From: Fratercula arctica
Taxonomy: Eukaryota > Chordata > Aves > Charadriiformes > Alcidae
Assembly (NCBI GenBank): GCA_947846985.1
Contig: CANTUZ010000006.1
Span: 51,244,707 to 51,308,706 of the forward strand
Direction: 5' to 3'
Length of the DNA: 64,000 bases
The notes below the pieces were generated by a model. The model did no database searches. It had not been told where the DNA came from and was given only the letters and a program-made list of their open reading frames with translations. This document shows positions 48,201 through 61,248 of the stretch, one piece after another. How positions within the stretch are numbered: the stretch's first letter is position 1; every line of letters starts with the position of its first letter. Made by a program: the position numbers and the translations under genes.

Positions 48201-51200
48201 TCAAAGCTTATGGGAATGCTGCCGTGCTCTGAAGGTGCACCGTCGCCTTTCAGGTGCAGCAACTCAACCTCGCCAACTCAGGTGCAGCACCTTTGCAATA
48301 AAGGTGCCTTTCTCATTGTGTTGTTGGAGGGACTTTGGGATATATCGGCAAAGGGAGGGATTTTAGCTACTCCTCTGCATTTAGAGCTGAGGCCACTTGC
48401 TTCAAATTGAACTTGCTGTTGGCCCGGTAAGTTCCTTTCTGCTAACGTTTCTTCTGCTGCATCCTGCAGCTTTTCTTTCTTCCAGTTTCATTTCTGCTGT
48501 GACCTGATAAGGCTTGTGCCAATTGACTTAAACTGGCCTCTTGTCTTAGGGCAGGAAATGTACAGCTTTTCTTGTTCAACTGCTCCTCATCGTACGCCAC
48601 CACAGCCCCCCCTCCCCTGTTGGTTGTGGCTCTCCATGGAGTATGAAACAGACTGAGGATGGATGGATTTTCATCTACCTGACTCGGTTGACTAAAAGAT
48701 TAATCTTTCACTTTGCACTGTATACTGGGGTGTGTAATCCACGTGTTTCATTGTTAAGACTAACAAAGTGCTTTCGCAGCTCTTCCGTGTAACTTTCCTG
48801 ACTTCCCAATAAAATATTTATTCACTGTGTTTTTAGTAGGAAACCCTTATAGTGGGCGATAGGGGTGGCAAAGGTACCACACTTACGACTAATTCTTTTC
48901 TGAGGTTCTGGCTGCTTTGCCCGCAAGACCTTGTGGTAATTACAAGTTCTGCTTTTCTACTGCATTGTTCTCAAAGCTCAACTTTCTAGAATGATCAGGC
49001 TTCTTTAATGGATGTCTTTGTTTTTCCTTCTGCCTTGAGTCACCCCTGTCTTGTAAGTTTCTGTTCCTGTCTTTGTAGCTTCCTTCTAGAGTTCAGACTG
49101 GTGTTTTGTGGTCTCCCTCCCAGTGAATTCCATTTACAGTTTCTACTTAACTCTGTGTCACTAAACTGTCCTCACAGCAGTTTTTAATCTGGTGCTGTGC
49201 GTACGTAGTTCAGTTATGTTCTTGGCCATACATTAGTCTTGCATCGCCATGTGCATATATACACACACGTATACAACAGACATATATTTTTATATATAGC
49301 AAAATATTGTTTTTACTGGATCTTGATGCTATTAAATAGAGTGACCTACTAGCCGTTTCTTCTAAGCAGAGACAAGTACTTCTGGTTAAACGCAAATGTA
49401 CGAGTTCCTTCATTTAATATACAAAGACTGGTGTCTGAGAGAAATCTCACTGCTTATTAAACGTTGGGAGTGTTTTGCAGCTCCTTTGTTTGACTCTTCT
49501 TATCGGATTTGAATCTGGAGGCTAGGCCTGAGGAATTCTTTGCTTAGTCTTCTTTTCTGTGGCTTGTTACGGCCAGTGACTGGTTGGCAGCTCTCAGCGG
49601 GGGTGCTTCAGCTGTGGGAAGCTGGGACCCGCGGGATGCTGTATTTCAGTCGCTACAGCTTACTGTACGGTCACCTCTCGCAGAAGCGTGGCGGGGGGGG
49701 TTGGTTCTTTTTGCTTCTCTGCCGTGCTGTGCCATGCCGTGCTGCAGCCTGTGCGGTTCCCGCTCCCCGTATTTCAGAACAACAAGAAGTAGATGAGTGT
49801 CTCCTGTTCGATTCCTGGCCTTGGTGCATTGCAGAAAAGGCTGTATAAAAGGCTACAAATCCCTGTGGTTCCCAGAGAAGTAGGAGAGGATTAATGGAAT
49901 TCATCCCACCCAGTCTGCAGGCAGGCTTAAACAAAGCCTGGAACCGCTATTATTGCAGCCAATCTGCAGCTCCTTTGTACACGCTGAGGTGGTTCTCCAT
50001 CCACTTTATAATAAAATCTGAGATGTTTGTGCCCTTCTGGCTTGAAAAAACATGGACACCCCCAGTATGCATGTAGGAGCCTTCTGTATTGAATCTGTCT
50101 TCAAATTTACAAAGAACCAACAGCTTTTGATGTGAAATATTTGACTGTCTTGAAAGCTATTTAAAATGTGAAAACTACATTAAAGCCTTGAAACTTACAT
50201 AGTCATATAAAATAACTGAACTAGATCTTAGCTCAACATGCCAGTACTGAACTAAGGGAAAAGGTTAGCTAGCCACATGAATCCAGATCTTGCGTGCGTG
50301 CTACAGCAGTGGTGACTTCTGTCAGCAGTTGGTGTTGCAAATGCAGAAAACATTCTCCTCTTTAGCCCTTTTTGGTGGCCAGCTCTTCCAGTACGCTCAG
50401 CCCTAGCAACACTTGCTTTGCTGTTTTCTTTAACCCTCTCCCCAAACTGGCAGTCCCTCCCCAGGAAGTGGCGTCTTTTCATTCAGACAGAGATTGGAGA
50501 GCATGAACCTAACAGATCTGGGTGGTATCGGTTTGTTTGACAGGAGTTTCACTTCACTTCACTCAAACTACATGTACCTCTTCACATAATGCTTCTAGCA
50601 TTTCAACTTTAAAACTATTTGGGGGTTTCTCATTATGGCAGTGAAGACTGTGTGAATGCTTTCAGAATTGCAGTCTGGAAGTTGGGATTTAGGCAAAATG
50701 GACACTCTCGTCCCTTTGCTATTTCTAGATAATGACTCACCTAAAGTTAGGGTGACTCTTTAATTGAATTCAAGGTGCTGTTTATGTAACTTTAGATTAA
50801 TTAAAAATGTAGATAACTTCCGTTGGTGTACCTTGAATGACTAGTACTTCATGCTATGATAGAAAATATATATAGTCTGTGTATATATATACACTTCACT
50901 TCTACACTGCGTTTGCATGTGTTGAAAAAGTTTTAGTAAATTAGTGCTGAACTACCCCAAATGGGAATTAATCTCTGAAGAAAATAACTGAAGTACAAAT
51001 GCTACACAAGAAGAGACTATGTGGTCAGATAGATGGCTTCCTTGATTCAAGCAGATTAATTTCCTACTAGTAAAAGAATGATGAGATTATCCGAGAAGCA
51101 GACAGGGTCATTAATAACTCTCCTCTTCCCTCAGCCTGGCGTAGAACACAACCTCTGTCTCCCAGCATGTCGCTGGCAGCCGGGCGCAGCAGCGGGCAGG

Positions 51201-52769
51201 AGGGTGAGAATGAACAAGGCATGACTGTTGAGGGCCAGGGGGCCGGTGCGCAACGACTGTCTGGTCTTAAGGGTTTGTACATCTGTGGCTGTAAGGAAAG
51301 CTGAAGTGGCTCAGGCAATATTTGCTCTTGGTGATCTCAAGAGGAGGGCTTTGAAGTGTCGTGGCAATGGCAGCTCTGCTGCGTTTGTAGGGGTGATGAG
51401 CCATTGTGGGGTCATCTTTAAGAGGTTCTCTTCCCTACAATTTTTCACTCAGCAGAAAGCTCACCTTTTAAATTTTATTATACATGCAGATGCTTTCTTA
51501 GAGATAACAGAAGTACTGATTTTCTCCATAGAGCTGCTTCTGCTCTAGGCTGATCCTATAGTTACTTTAAGAGGACTATCTTAAATTACTAGGAGGCCTT
51601 TGTGTATAGGTGTGTGCTTTGCTTGAGTTACACCTCTGTGCGTGGTGGATTCAGTCTAGTGCTGGGTTGTGTTACGTGTGGCAGGGAGAGCACGGCCTTG
51701 ACACTGAAGACCTGGATACTTCCCCTGGCCACAGAGAAAATGAGTCCGTACTATCTAGTATTCCTGTACATAGGATTGGGACCTGATTTGCTCCTTGATT
51801 TCTATAGCATGTCTGCAGAACTGGGAAATGGGCTGTGTTCCTGACTGCATGACGTGGGTCATCTAACTGGAAGTGTTTTTAACAAAAGTGATGTTGGTTC
51901 TTACTGACCGGGTACCATTAGGGCGGGAACCAGCACCAGTGTTCTACAGCCCAGCTTCCTCAACTCTGGTGTAGGTGGTTTGCAGGTAGACAAACAAACC
52001 TGCGGACTTGTCTCCTAGGGCTCTATGGGTCAGTTTGGGAACATAACCACTAGAGGAAAAGATTTGATGAAGGGGTGATCCAGGGCTGCTTCATGCTCAG
52101 TTGTGTATGGAGTGTAAATGGTATCTGGATGTTAAGTCAGCTTTGTATTTGGTTCAAGTCTAGATGGGATGATACTCAGCTATGTGGGCTCAGGAGCTCA
52201 CATTTCTCTGATCTGTGCTAACTTAAATCTGGAAGGGAGAGAACTAGTCTAATAGAACACTAAAATTCCCCACCAGTTCCCGTACCCTGGAAGTTAACCA
52301 GTATTTGAATTGACTTTTAAAATTCCAACATGTTTTATCATCATTGGTCTAACTGAAAGGAAAAAAAAAAAAAAACACACCAAAAAACCCCAGTGGCTTG
52401 TCTGGCACAACCCCCCCTGCATTCGAATCTACAAATTGCACTTCTCATGTGTCTGTCTTCCTGCCTTAGTGCCCGCATGTCAGTGGCACGTGTAACATCC
52501 AAACTTTCACCGTAAAGTCTTGCTGCAACAAGGGAGATCCATCTGGAGTCTGATGCTGAATTGGGATCATAGGCTAGAGTACTGCCTGAGGGAGAGGGAA
52601 TATTTAGTCTGGGATGAAAAACTTAAAACATGGAACTAGGATAGTAATGTCTGGCACTGTTTGGAAATGGCCATGGTACAACAGTGTTAACTTTCTGTTT
52701 AAGTAAGTCCTTCATATACTTTCTAACTCACTGTATTTTTTGAAAGTATTCTTACTAGGCAAAAATAAA

Positions 52770-52797
52770 GCCTTTCTATGAGCCCCCATAGAAAGGC
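52770..52797 (+). other. Perfect 11-bp hairpin
   Basis: GCCTTTCTATG and its exact reverse complement CATAGAAAGGC flank the 6-nt loop AGCCCC. The flanks do not extend the pairing, so it is too short for a microRNA precursor. Confidence 0.8.
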
Positions 52798-54748
52798 AGC
52801 TTAAACTAGTCTTCTTGCAATTAGTTGTGTCAGTCTTAAATTTGACTTCCTCTTAGTTTGGCAATTAGCATGGAAAAAGCCTCCTTCAGGTAGTTGTTCA
52901 GCTTGATCTTCAGGTGTAGCCTGTAGATAGACTGGAACAGAATTCACCTTAGGTTTGTGGGGAAAGTACGCAGGAAATAACATCTCGATCTAGCTGCACG
53001 TAAATATTTTTGAATGGTCTTACTGAAAACAGGCAGCAGAAAGAACTAGTGATGAGGGGGGGCTGTGATCTTGTAGATCTTCAGCTTTAACATCCTATAA
53101 AACAGGGATTCAGCATTAATGTTTAACTAGATAATTTGCATTCTGGTGTCTTCTGGTGTTGAGCTTTGGACTGGATCCTTAACTTATTGATACTTCGCCG
53201 TTGCTTTCTCTGTCTTGTATGGGGAATCTTCAGCCTTCAGCTCAAAGCTTGCCACGTGTAATGGGATGTCCTTCTTGCAAGGTTGTCTGAAATACACTTT
53301 TGTAGAGTGGTGACCGTGATAGAAAGCAGTGGCAAGCTAGTCCTTGTTGTAATGCCTTTTGTGGTCCTCACCCGCTTTTGCAGGCAAGGTGTATTTATAA
53401 TGTTCTGAGATTAACTGATATACAATGACTAGAAAATTCTTTACACCACTTGTACAGAAGCTTCCAGATAAGGTTGCAAATACGAACAGAAATGGTCTAC
53501 TATAAAACTGGGGTGAGGGGGCTTCTAGAAGCTATAAAAAGTGCTGACTGAAGCATCACTCTGAAGCAGAAAGACTAGTGCTGTGTGAATGGTTTTGATA
53601 CTTAAGCTCTGCCATCCGTGCCTGAGGGGGGAACATTAACAGCTGCAGTTGATGTGCTCTGCCCCTTTGCTGCGTATTTTTGCCTCAGGACACGGGAGTC
53701 GAAAGGAATGTGTACTAATCTGGCATGTCTTTAAATACCGGCACTGTAAAAGTGAACTTACATAAATGCAGACTGCTGTTCAGTCCAGCATTGGAGCTCA
53801 TCACTGTCATCTGCCAGAACAGAGGTGGCGGGTTGTACAATAGGTACCATTACGGCCTCGGTAGCTGTGTCTTACAGCTCGGACTTGCCTGCATGGAAGT
53901 TAAATACTTCACTTAGTCGCTCCTCTCAGAAAATGAGGCCAGGCATCCTCAATGATGTCACTGCCAGACTCCAAAACTTCAGAATATGATCCTTATTGTC
54001 AGTACAAAGAACTGGCTCTTTTCACTCAATCTGCTGCACACAAAGCAAAGAATTTCATGTTGCTGCTTGTGCATTTTGTGCAAAATCCCTTGAACTAAAT
54101 GACTCGTACTTTGGAGGCTTTCATTCTGGAAAACACAGCCCTCCCTTCTAGCTTGAACAGGGAAGAGCCTGCACTGGACACAGCAGGTCAAAGCAACTGA
54201 AAACTGCAGTCGAAATATAGACTGGTGCTTGAAAGATGTGGTCCTGCTCCTCTCCCGCTATCTGCGCAGTACCTGCTTCAGGGAACTGATCCTGATGAAA
54301 GCACCTGAAGAAGGCAAGTCTGTCCGTTCTGGCAGACTTCTCCAGTTGTATTTGCTTGGAGCAGCTGGGAAGCTCCCTGCTCACTTTAGGGGAAACTGAA
54401 GAAATCACTCTCTTCCTTTCACCCAGTAGTTACAGCAAGTGCAAGACCTCTGTAGAAGCTAAATCTCTGCTGGCAGTTAGCTGTTTCCTGGCAGCGTTAA
54501 GTATTTACAGCCTGTTTCTGCTTCCAGCCCTGAAGGAGTTGAAATACTTTACTCGGTTGCCATCTAATGCTTTACCACGCTTTGAATTTCTCTGCCAACC
54601 AACACTTGAGAGATTGCCCCAGTACTTAAGTGTTACACATCAATGAGAAGCAGCGAGTGGTCACAGCTTTCAGTGTCTCATTTTTCTACGTGCTGCTGTA
54701 GTTATTTCTGATACAAAGCTCCTCGGGAGGAAGTGCTGTACTTCAGTG

Positions 54749-54772
54749 CCCCCCCCCCCCCCGTTTTTTTTT
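54749..54772 (+). repeat. Poly(C)14 followed by T9
   Basis: Fourteen consecutive C, one G, then nine T. Homopolymer C tracts of this length are uncommon and prone to length change or sequencing error; the opposite strand is a G14 run. Confidence 0.9.
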
Positions 54773-57700
54773 AAGGGAATTACTTTTGACTGGGCAACTT
54801 CAGAATCATTTAAAGAGTTCATGTTTTGGAAGCTGTGGATGTTCACCTTCTGAAAATCAGGTGTCTGTTCAATTCGAGAAGTCTTCAACACATGCGCAAA
54901 AAGCATCTAAGAATGCTGATTCTGCTGGCCCAGGAAACTGTACCCTGACTGCAAGCTGTGGGCAAACTAAAGCACTTGCAGACAAAGCCTGGTTAGGAGA
55001 CTGCAGAAGATGGATTAAAATGCTCTTGAAACAAAATTTTCAAAGCTACTGTCAGTCATCCCTGCATTAATGTTCTTATTGACGCAACATCCATGACCTG
55101 ACTCTAAACTTCTCATAGACCTTTATAGCACTAGACTGTTCTTTCCATTAAGCCTGTTGCCATTGTGACCGTATTTTCCTACGGGATAACTGTCCGAATG
55201 GACTTCCATCTCTCACCAGTTCTGTATAGAACAAGGCGCAACAGTGGAAGTTTTGACGTTGAAATTATTTTCTTTGTAGGCTGTGTGCTTGTCCTTTCTT
55301 TCCATCTTGGTGCTCGTGAACTATACAGGAAGGCGGGCTTAGCTAAGTACCGCACTGCATCTTTTTTCCTTAAAGTGGCCTTCTGTCACTGGCAGGAAAT
55401 CCTAGAAGTGTCAGAGCTGTAACTTGCTCAGTGTTTCGTTCAGTTTTCTTTTGTGATAAAGCTCGTATGTAAGAGGAACTTGAAGATTAGTTTCAAAGCA
55501 ACTTCCCCGCATACTGGGGAGTGAAGGATTAGGACACAGGCCTGGGCAGAGATGACTAGCTAGCGTGACTTGGGAAGACATGCCAACAATGGGGAAATGG
55601 TAAGAGGAACCTGGGTTAGATAATCCTGGAGCTGAAGCTGTAAGCAGCAATGTCCATTCAGGCTGTGCTCCCATTAACTTGGGCACATACTTTCTTACCC
55701 TTTAATTAGTCAATTGGAAGGGAAAATCTTGGTAAACGTGTAATTTTGTGTTTTGATGACTTATTTGATGTGCTAACGTGACTACATTTCCTTTGGTCTT
55801 TTGGGGTAAGCAGTACATAAATCAGTACTGGAGATGGAAGAGCTCAGTTTCATAGGAATCGGAACTGTTTAAATTGCTCAGAAACCAAATGTGGCAAAAA
55901 AGTTTTAAGTTTTACTTAAACAAAACTCTCAAACATGCCAAAACATGTGTTCATTGAACCCCATAGCTCCTTTCTAAACAGACTTTGAAAGCTTAAAGAA
56001 AATCTAACACACTGTATTCAGGATTGTCTCGTCGTTACGCCAGGCTTGACAAATCTGTCTGAATTTAAATCCAGGCAGTGCTGATCTTAGTCCCTGCAGC
56101 TTTAACTGCAGCGTGCCTGCTTCTGTCACCTCTGTGGCTGGGCATGTTCCTTCAGTGCTGTGGAAGTGGTGGTGCAGCTTAGGTCCACGCGCCATCTGAA
56201 GTCTTCCAGCAGGATGGAGCGTCTCTGCAATGTGCCTTCTAACCTGGACATCTCGCTTCACTATAAACAAGCGGATCTGGAGTAGCTCATATGACAGGAG
56301 TATCCTGACTTTAGCCCAAAACTCTGTCCTAGGGCTTCAAGTTTTCTGTAGTAACACAGAGCCTGGCAGTAGCCTTAGAATTGAAAAGACTGAAAGCTTT
56401 AGAAACAACGTATGTCATGCAGTTCTACAAGAGCAACCCTTGAGTCCTGTTGTGAACTTAGGTTTGGCTCTAGCTACAGCTTGACCTGAATTAACCACTT
56501 TCTGATACTTCTTTCAGGGTTTCAGCATGCTGCTTTTTGAGGGGAAGAGGTTGGGAGAAGCTGAATTTGGCTTGTTGAGCAACTATATAAGCTCCAGAGC
56601 TATTGCAAGCTGTGGTGAGGGTGAGAGAGCAGGTTTGGGGGAAGAGTGAGTGTAAGGCTGTCCCCAGCTGGCAGCAGTAAGCTTTTCATTGAGCTCAACC
56701 ATCTGGGCACAGCCAAGGACAGACATGGACATAGAGATCAGCAGCTCTCTCAGATGATTTCTGTTTGAAAGTAGGTAACGTTTGAGGTGTTCCTTCTTGT
56801 AGATCTTGTGAAATTTATCTAAGAGTTGTTGATGTGAAAGGGATAGTTGCTACAAGCTGATAGTAAAGAATAGTTCTATTTAAAATAGTGTTTCCTGAAA
56901 TATCCAGCATTGCCTGGAAAGCCACTTGTGATCTAAACTTATCTTCTGTCCTAGGCAGAAGGAATGAAAAATAACTATGTTTTGATCTTTCTCTTTGTCC
57001 TAAAATACGTGTTATGCAGGGACGTGGTATATTGAATGTGTTTGTTACAGATTAATTGAAGCCCAGCCTGTGTATTGTACCGCACAACAAAATGTGTAGC
57101 TGGCAGTTGTGGGGTGTTCTCTCCGGGCAGTCTTAGCTGGTCTCTCTTGGGTGTAGCTTTTTAGCAGAGTGGTGGTAGTTGGAAAAAATCTCCCTGTTGG
57201 AGTGTCTCTTGTCTGAATGTTGTCTCTTCGTGGTTATTCCAGTGAGGTGTTTCTCTCTGGTGTTTCATGTTTGAGGTGTCTCCGTGTTCCTTTAGGGTCT
57301 CTCTTGTCTGTCTCTCCTCAGTGGACTTTCCAAAACCGATCTCCTTCTGTCCTGAAATTAACTTCATGCTGATATTTTTCAAATATTGATTTCTGTGGAC
57401 ATTTAAAGTAGCTCCCTAAGGATCTGCTTTTCCACAGTGGTCACTCTACAAAGTATTGAGTTTGCGTAACAAACTATGCTAGCTCCACTTTCATCCCAGA
57501 ATATATACTGAATGTAAAATACGGAATTGTAAACAATTGCTATGTTCAAATGACAGTTATGCTTGTGGTAATACTGAAAGGTTAAATAACAAACCCCTTT
57601 AGGAAAGGCAGGATTGCTGCAGGATGAAAAAAGCTTGCAGTACTTGCAACTGGGGGAAGACCACGTGCAGTTGTGAATCTTAAATCTGCCGGAAAGGAAG

Positions 57701-58489
57701 GCAGCTACAGGAACTGTGAATGGGTGCTTGGTTCTCCCAGCTGCTCTCCAATCTCAGAGTGGATCTAAGAGTTTCCAAGCCACAAGTAAGAAAATGCACA
57801 CCAAGAGGCAAAACATCTTAATTACGGTCAGAAAAATGACTGTCAAGCATGGTTTTATCTCTGTTCCACGATGTTTCCTCTTGCTAGGGAGAACATGTTG
57901 GTGTGTTGTGGGGTTGGTTTTTTTTTTCTTCTCAGAATTATGAGAATCAGTTGGCAATGAATAGCTCCTGTGGTGACTCAACCTGTTCTGCTGCTAAGGG
58001 AAGGAGAGCATGACTAAGCCCAAATGATGGGTGTTGCAAACGGGCTATAAAAAGTTCTGACAATGAGAGATTCTATTTGTGCATTGGCACCTTCAGTGCA
58101 AGTCTCCAGGGTTTTTTGGAGGGAGATGGGAGGTAGGTATAGGCCTCCTTAAATTTCATCAGTATTGCTTATCTATAATCGCATTTTAAGGTTTTACCTG
58201 AGAGGTATGTTTCTGAGGAGGATTCAGAACATCCTCTATCTACTAAAGGCCTGTCTAATTTCCCCTGAACCAGATCAAGGAAAGTAACAGACCAGACTGT
58301 TCAGCTTTTAGTCAGTTGATTTTTATGGCTTGATTTTTCTTCAAGGAGAAGCTCAAGTTTTCTTTCCAGCATCTCTAACTTCTAAGAGGGGGGCGCTAGG
58401 GAGCAGAAAATTTAGTCTGTGCATTATCTGCTCTCCCCTGCTATCTGCTTGGTACTTAAAGCCGTTCCTGTGTTTTGTGGTGGTGTGGT

Positions 58490-58531
58490 TTTGTGGTTTT
58501 TTTTGTTTTTTTTTTCTTTTTTTTTTTTTTT
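58490..58531 (+). repeat. T-rich low-complexity tract
   Basis: A TTTTGTGG-type stretch runs into several T runs, the longest about 14, within B3GNT5 intron 1. Confidence 0.8.
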
Positions 58532-59480
58532 CCTGGGGGTTCTTATTCATCCCTAGTGGCAGTAACTGTCATGTAGGTTAGTTTCACTGCTAGTCCTCAG
58601 TGACCTCTGTGGCTTTTTATTTGTGGTGTTGACTGTTGCCTCCTTTTACCAGGTGACATGGGCAATTGCAGATTGTTGCCAAAACATGTTATCCAAGTGT
58701 AATCTAAAAAAGTTGTATTTGGTGAGTAGGATTCCTGTGTTTACCAAGGTAAACTTTGCTTGGAGTGGTTAAAAAGATTGCCTTGTGCACCCTTTACTTT
58801 CAGAAAAGTCAGTCAGCTGCTTTTAAGCTACTATGATGGGCAACCTGACCATCTAGGCTGAGTCTCCAGGGTTTTTTTAGTGCTTTTTTGGTGTTTGGTG
58901 GTTTTTTTTTTTTTTTTTTAATTAGTAAACTTAAATGGGGGAGATGATGCTGCAGCACTTGTGCTAACTGGCCAACAGAGTACAGATTTTTGGAATAGAG
59001 CACAAATGAGTACCTAGGTCAGAAGGGAAAACCAGAATTTATGCTCGCTCTCAGGAAGTAGTGCGTATCTTCAGACCCACCTCCCCAAAAGGAGCTATCA
59101 AATGTCTGGGTTTCTGTAACCGTCCAGCTTGTCTGCATCTCTGTGCTTCATCTGGAACAAGAGTAAGCTTTGCAAGAGCATACTATTGTAAAGTTGCTGA
59201 GTTTATAACTCTGAGGTGCATTGTTTAACTTCATGTTTCCAAAATAAAAAGGGTTTAAACTGATACTATAAAAAGCGCTGACTGACTTTTATGCACCAAA
59301 CTGCCCATACAGCTTTTCTGTTATGCACTACAATCTGCAAGCCTCAACTGCACCAATGCACGGTTTCCATTTTGAGCAGCCAGTCCCCCCCTGCAGTAGA
59401 TAACGACACCACAAAATTGCTCCACATTTTCTTATCTGTGTAGTCTGTTGCGTTCTCATCACTCTATGTAGTCATGCAAG

Positions 59481-59511
59481 ATTTGAGATCTCATCACGCA
59501 AGATCTCAAAT
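59481..59511 (+). other. Perfect 11-bp hairpin with 9-nt loop
   Basis: ATTTGAGATCT pairs exactly with AGATCTCAAAT across the loop CATCACGCA. A GCAAGAT word repeats just outside and inside the right arm. It is 1.7 kb upstream of the B3GNT5 start codon. Confidence 0.8.
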
Positions 59512-60100
59512 GGGCAAAACAATGTCAAAACATGCGTTATACGTAAGTTCTAATGTAATAGTGATAGTTTGTGTTCTTTTGCTTCAGGGGTTGTGTTTCT
59601 GTGCAAGAAGTGCTTAGCTTGTGGGGTGCCATTCCTTATGGTGTTAGTCCCACATGTCTTGCTTGACACAGAACTCACTCTATTCTTGGGTTTTTATGGG
59701 ATGAACAAGTAGCTGCTACTTCAGGCTGTTCTTGTTTATTAGATAGGAGAGAGAACATTGGCTGCAAGAACTGAATTTTACAAACTGCAAGGCAAGAATG
59801 GACTTGGGTAGCTTTTTGTGCTTTTCACTAAGATGCTAGTTGATAGCAGAGACTTGAGTTGGTAGCGCTGCAGTGTCTGTCTGGTCTTAGTGGGTGTACC
59901 TGTGACAAAGGGCTGCCTAACTGAAGAGTCTGGTCCTGCCTGCTATAGCTTGTGTATAACCTGCCTCTTAACCGTAGCTTGGGCTACAAGCTGTCTGCAC
60001 CATCGGCTAAACAGTAGAGGTCCTAAGCTGATATGATAGGAGGGACATTTTGTAACAGTGCCACTGGAGCATGGTTGTACTAGAGGCACTTTCCAGCCAG

Positions 60101-60560
60101 CCCCAGGCTGACTGCGGAAGTCGAAGGCGGCTCCCCTTGGGCAGGCTGGCCCGTGGGGCCTGTGTGGGCGAGCAGCGCTGGGCTGGGTGATGAAGCCGTG
60201 GCGGTGCTGCCAGGGCTGGGGGAGGCAGGAGCAACAGGGGCAAGGGGATGGCTCGGGGATGGCGCCTTCCTTCCCTCGGGTGGCCCTGTGAGGAGCCGGG
60301 AGGGCTGCACTGAAGTGACGGTGGCCCTGCAGCCCTCAGCCGGGCAGGAGCGAGGGCAGCCATGCTCACCTCCTTCCCCGCCGGTGCCAGGCCCTCCTCG
60401 CAGAGCCGGGGCGGCCGTGAGGGGAGGGCGGCAGTGCAGGGGAGCCACGGTGGCTGTGAGGGAGGCCAGGCCTGTCAGGGGGCTCTGGCACCAGTGCGGT
60501 CCGAGGCAGCGGCAGGGCTCTGCCTGGGTCTGGCTCTTTGCTAGGCCGCCCGGAGACGGC
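60101..60560. promoter_or_regulatory. GC/CpG-rich block upstream of the B3GNT5 coding exon
   Basis: About 460 bp of abruptly GC-rich DNA with many CpGs and GGGCAG/GCCGGGG words ends at CTCATAAACTCGG. It ends about 360 bp before the proposed acceptor of the coding exon. It may be a second B3GNT5 promoter or first exon, or a GC-rich repeat I do not recognise. Open frames of 137 and 180 codons on opposite strands are composition effects. Confidence 0.4.
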
Positions 60561-60917
60561 TCATAAACTCGGTCATTTGTAAGGTGCAGCTTCCCTCCTA
60601 GCTTAAAGAGTTTAAACAACATGTTGTCATCTGTTGGTTATGGGCCGTGGGTTTTTCTAAGAAAGAGCTTCTTGTGTCAGAACTGAAGCCCCTGTGTCCG
60701 GTTCCCCTTCTCCTTCACTAGCCTCCCTCAAGCTTGCTCTGGGCCGCTGACAACCTCTAGCTGCTGCCAGGGGCGTTTTTTGGGGAGGTTGTGGTGTAGG
60801 TGGGTGGTGGTGGGGAGTGTCCGAGGAGTAACCTCATTTCCTTGACGAAGGCTAAAACCAGATGTGTTAATAACAGCTCACTAAAACCTTTCTCCTCTCC
60901 CCCCACTTTACATTGGT

Positions 60918-60919
60918 AG
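60918..60919 (+). other. B3GNT5: Probable splice acceptor of the B3GNT5 coding exon
   Basis: A pyrimidine-rich stretch (CCTTTCTCCTCTCCCCCCAC at about 60888-60907) precedes TTTACATTGGTAG. The exon would start at 60920 and give about 330 bp of 5' UTR before the ATG. This UTR contains upstream ATGs (for example at 60931 and 60989). Confidence 0.5.
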
Positions 60920-61248
60920 GTATTCATCTTCATGAAGGAAAGAAACACCTGAGAAGATCCGACTTAGAACTGTAGCCCTCACTTCAAGATGCCCCAAAGG
61001 GAAAATACTCATCTGCAAGTCTCATCTTTCAAAACCGTCTGCATTCTTTCAATCAAAGAAAAACGTTTTTTGAGAAAGATGACTTGTGAAATCTGTGAAC
61101 AAAGCTGAATGAAAGGATACTGAATGAAAGGCAGCATGCTGTACAACGGACACTCATCTTGAAGGGGTGACACTGCTCTTAAACTAAAACAGGCACTGTA
61201 AAAACACTGATCCTAAACAAGCATAAGGATTATAGAAACTGCATCAGA

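Larger units (their letters stand above)
46111..60100 (+). other. B3GNT5 intron 1, no genes recognised
   Basis: About 14 kb lacking recognisable exons, RNA genes or CR1 copies on either strand. It holds two short perfect hairpins (52770-52797, 59481-59511), a poly-C tract (54749-54762), T tracts (46500-46514, 52361-52375 as A, 58499-58531, 58903-58919) and a short degenerate GTGTCTC-rich stretch at 57200-57325. The lack of CR1 contrasts with the cluster at 31-44 kb. Confidence 0.55.

Noticed and set aside
54356..54646. 96-codon plus-strand frame with a hydrophobic stretch in B3GNT5 intron 1
   Set aside because: The hydrophobic segment is short, there is no family resemblance and no splice-site support.
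60080..60622. 180-codon minus-strand and 137-codon plus-strand frames upstream of B3GNT5
   Set aside because: Both are products of GC-rich composition on opposite strands of the same block, with Pro/Ser/Ala/Gly bias and no domain.
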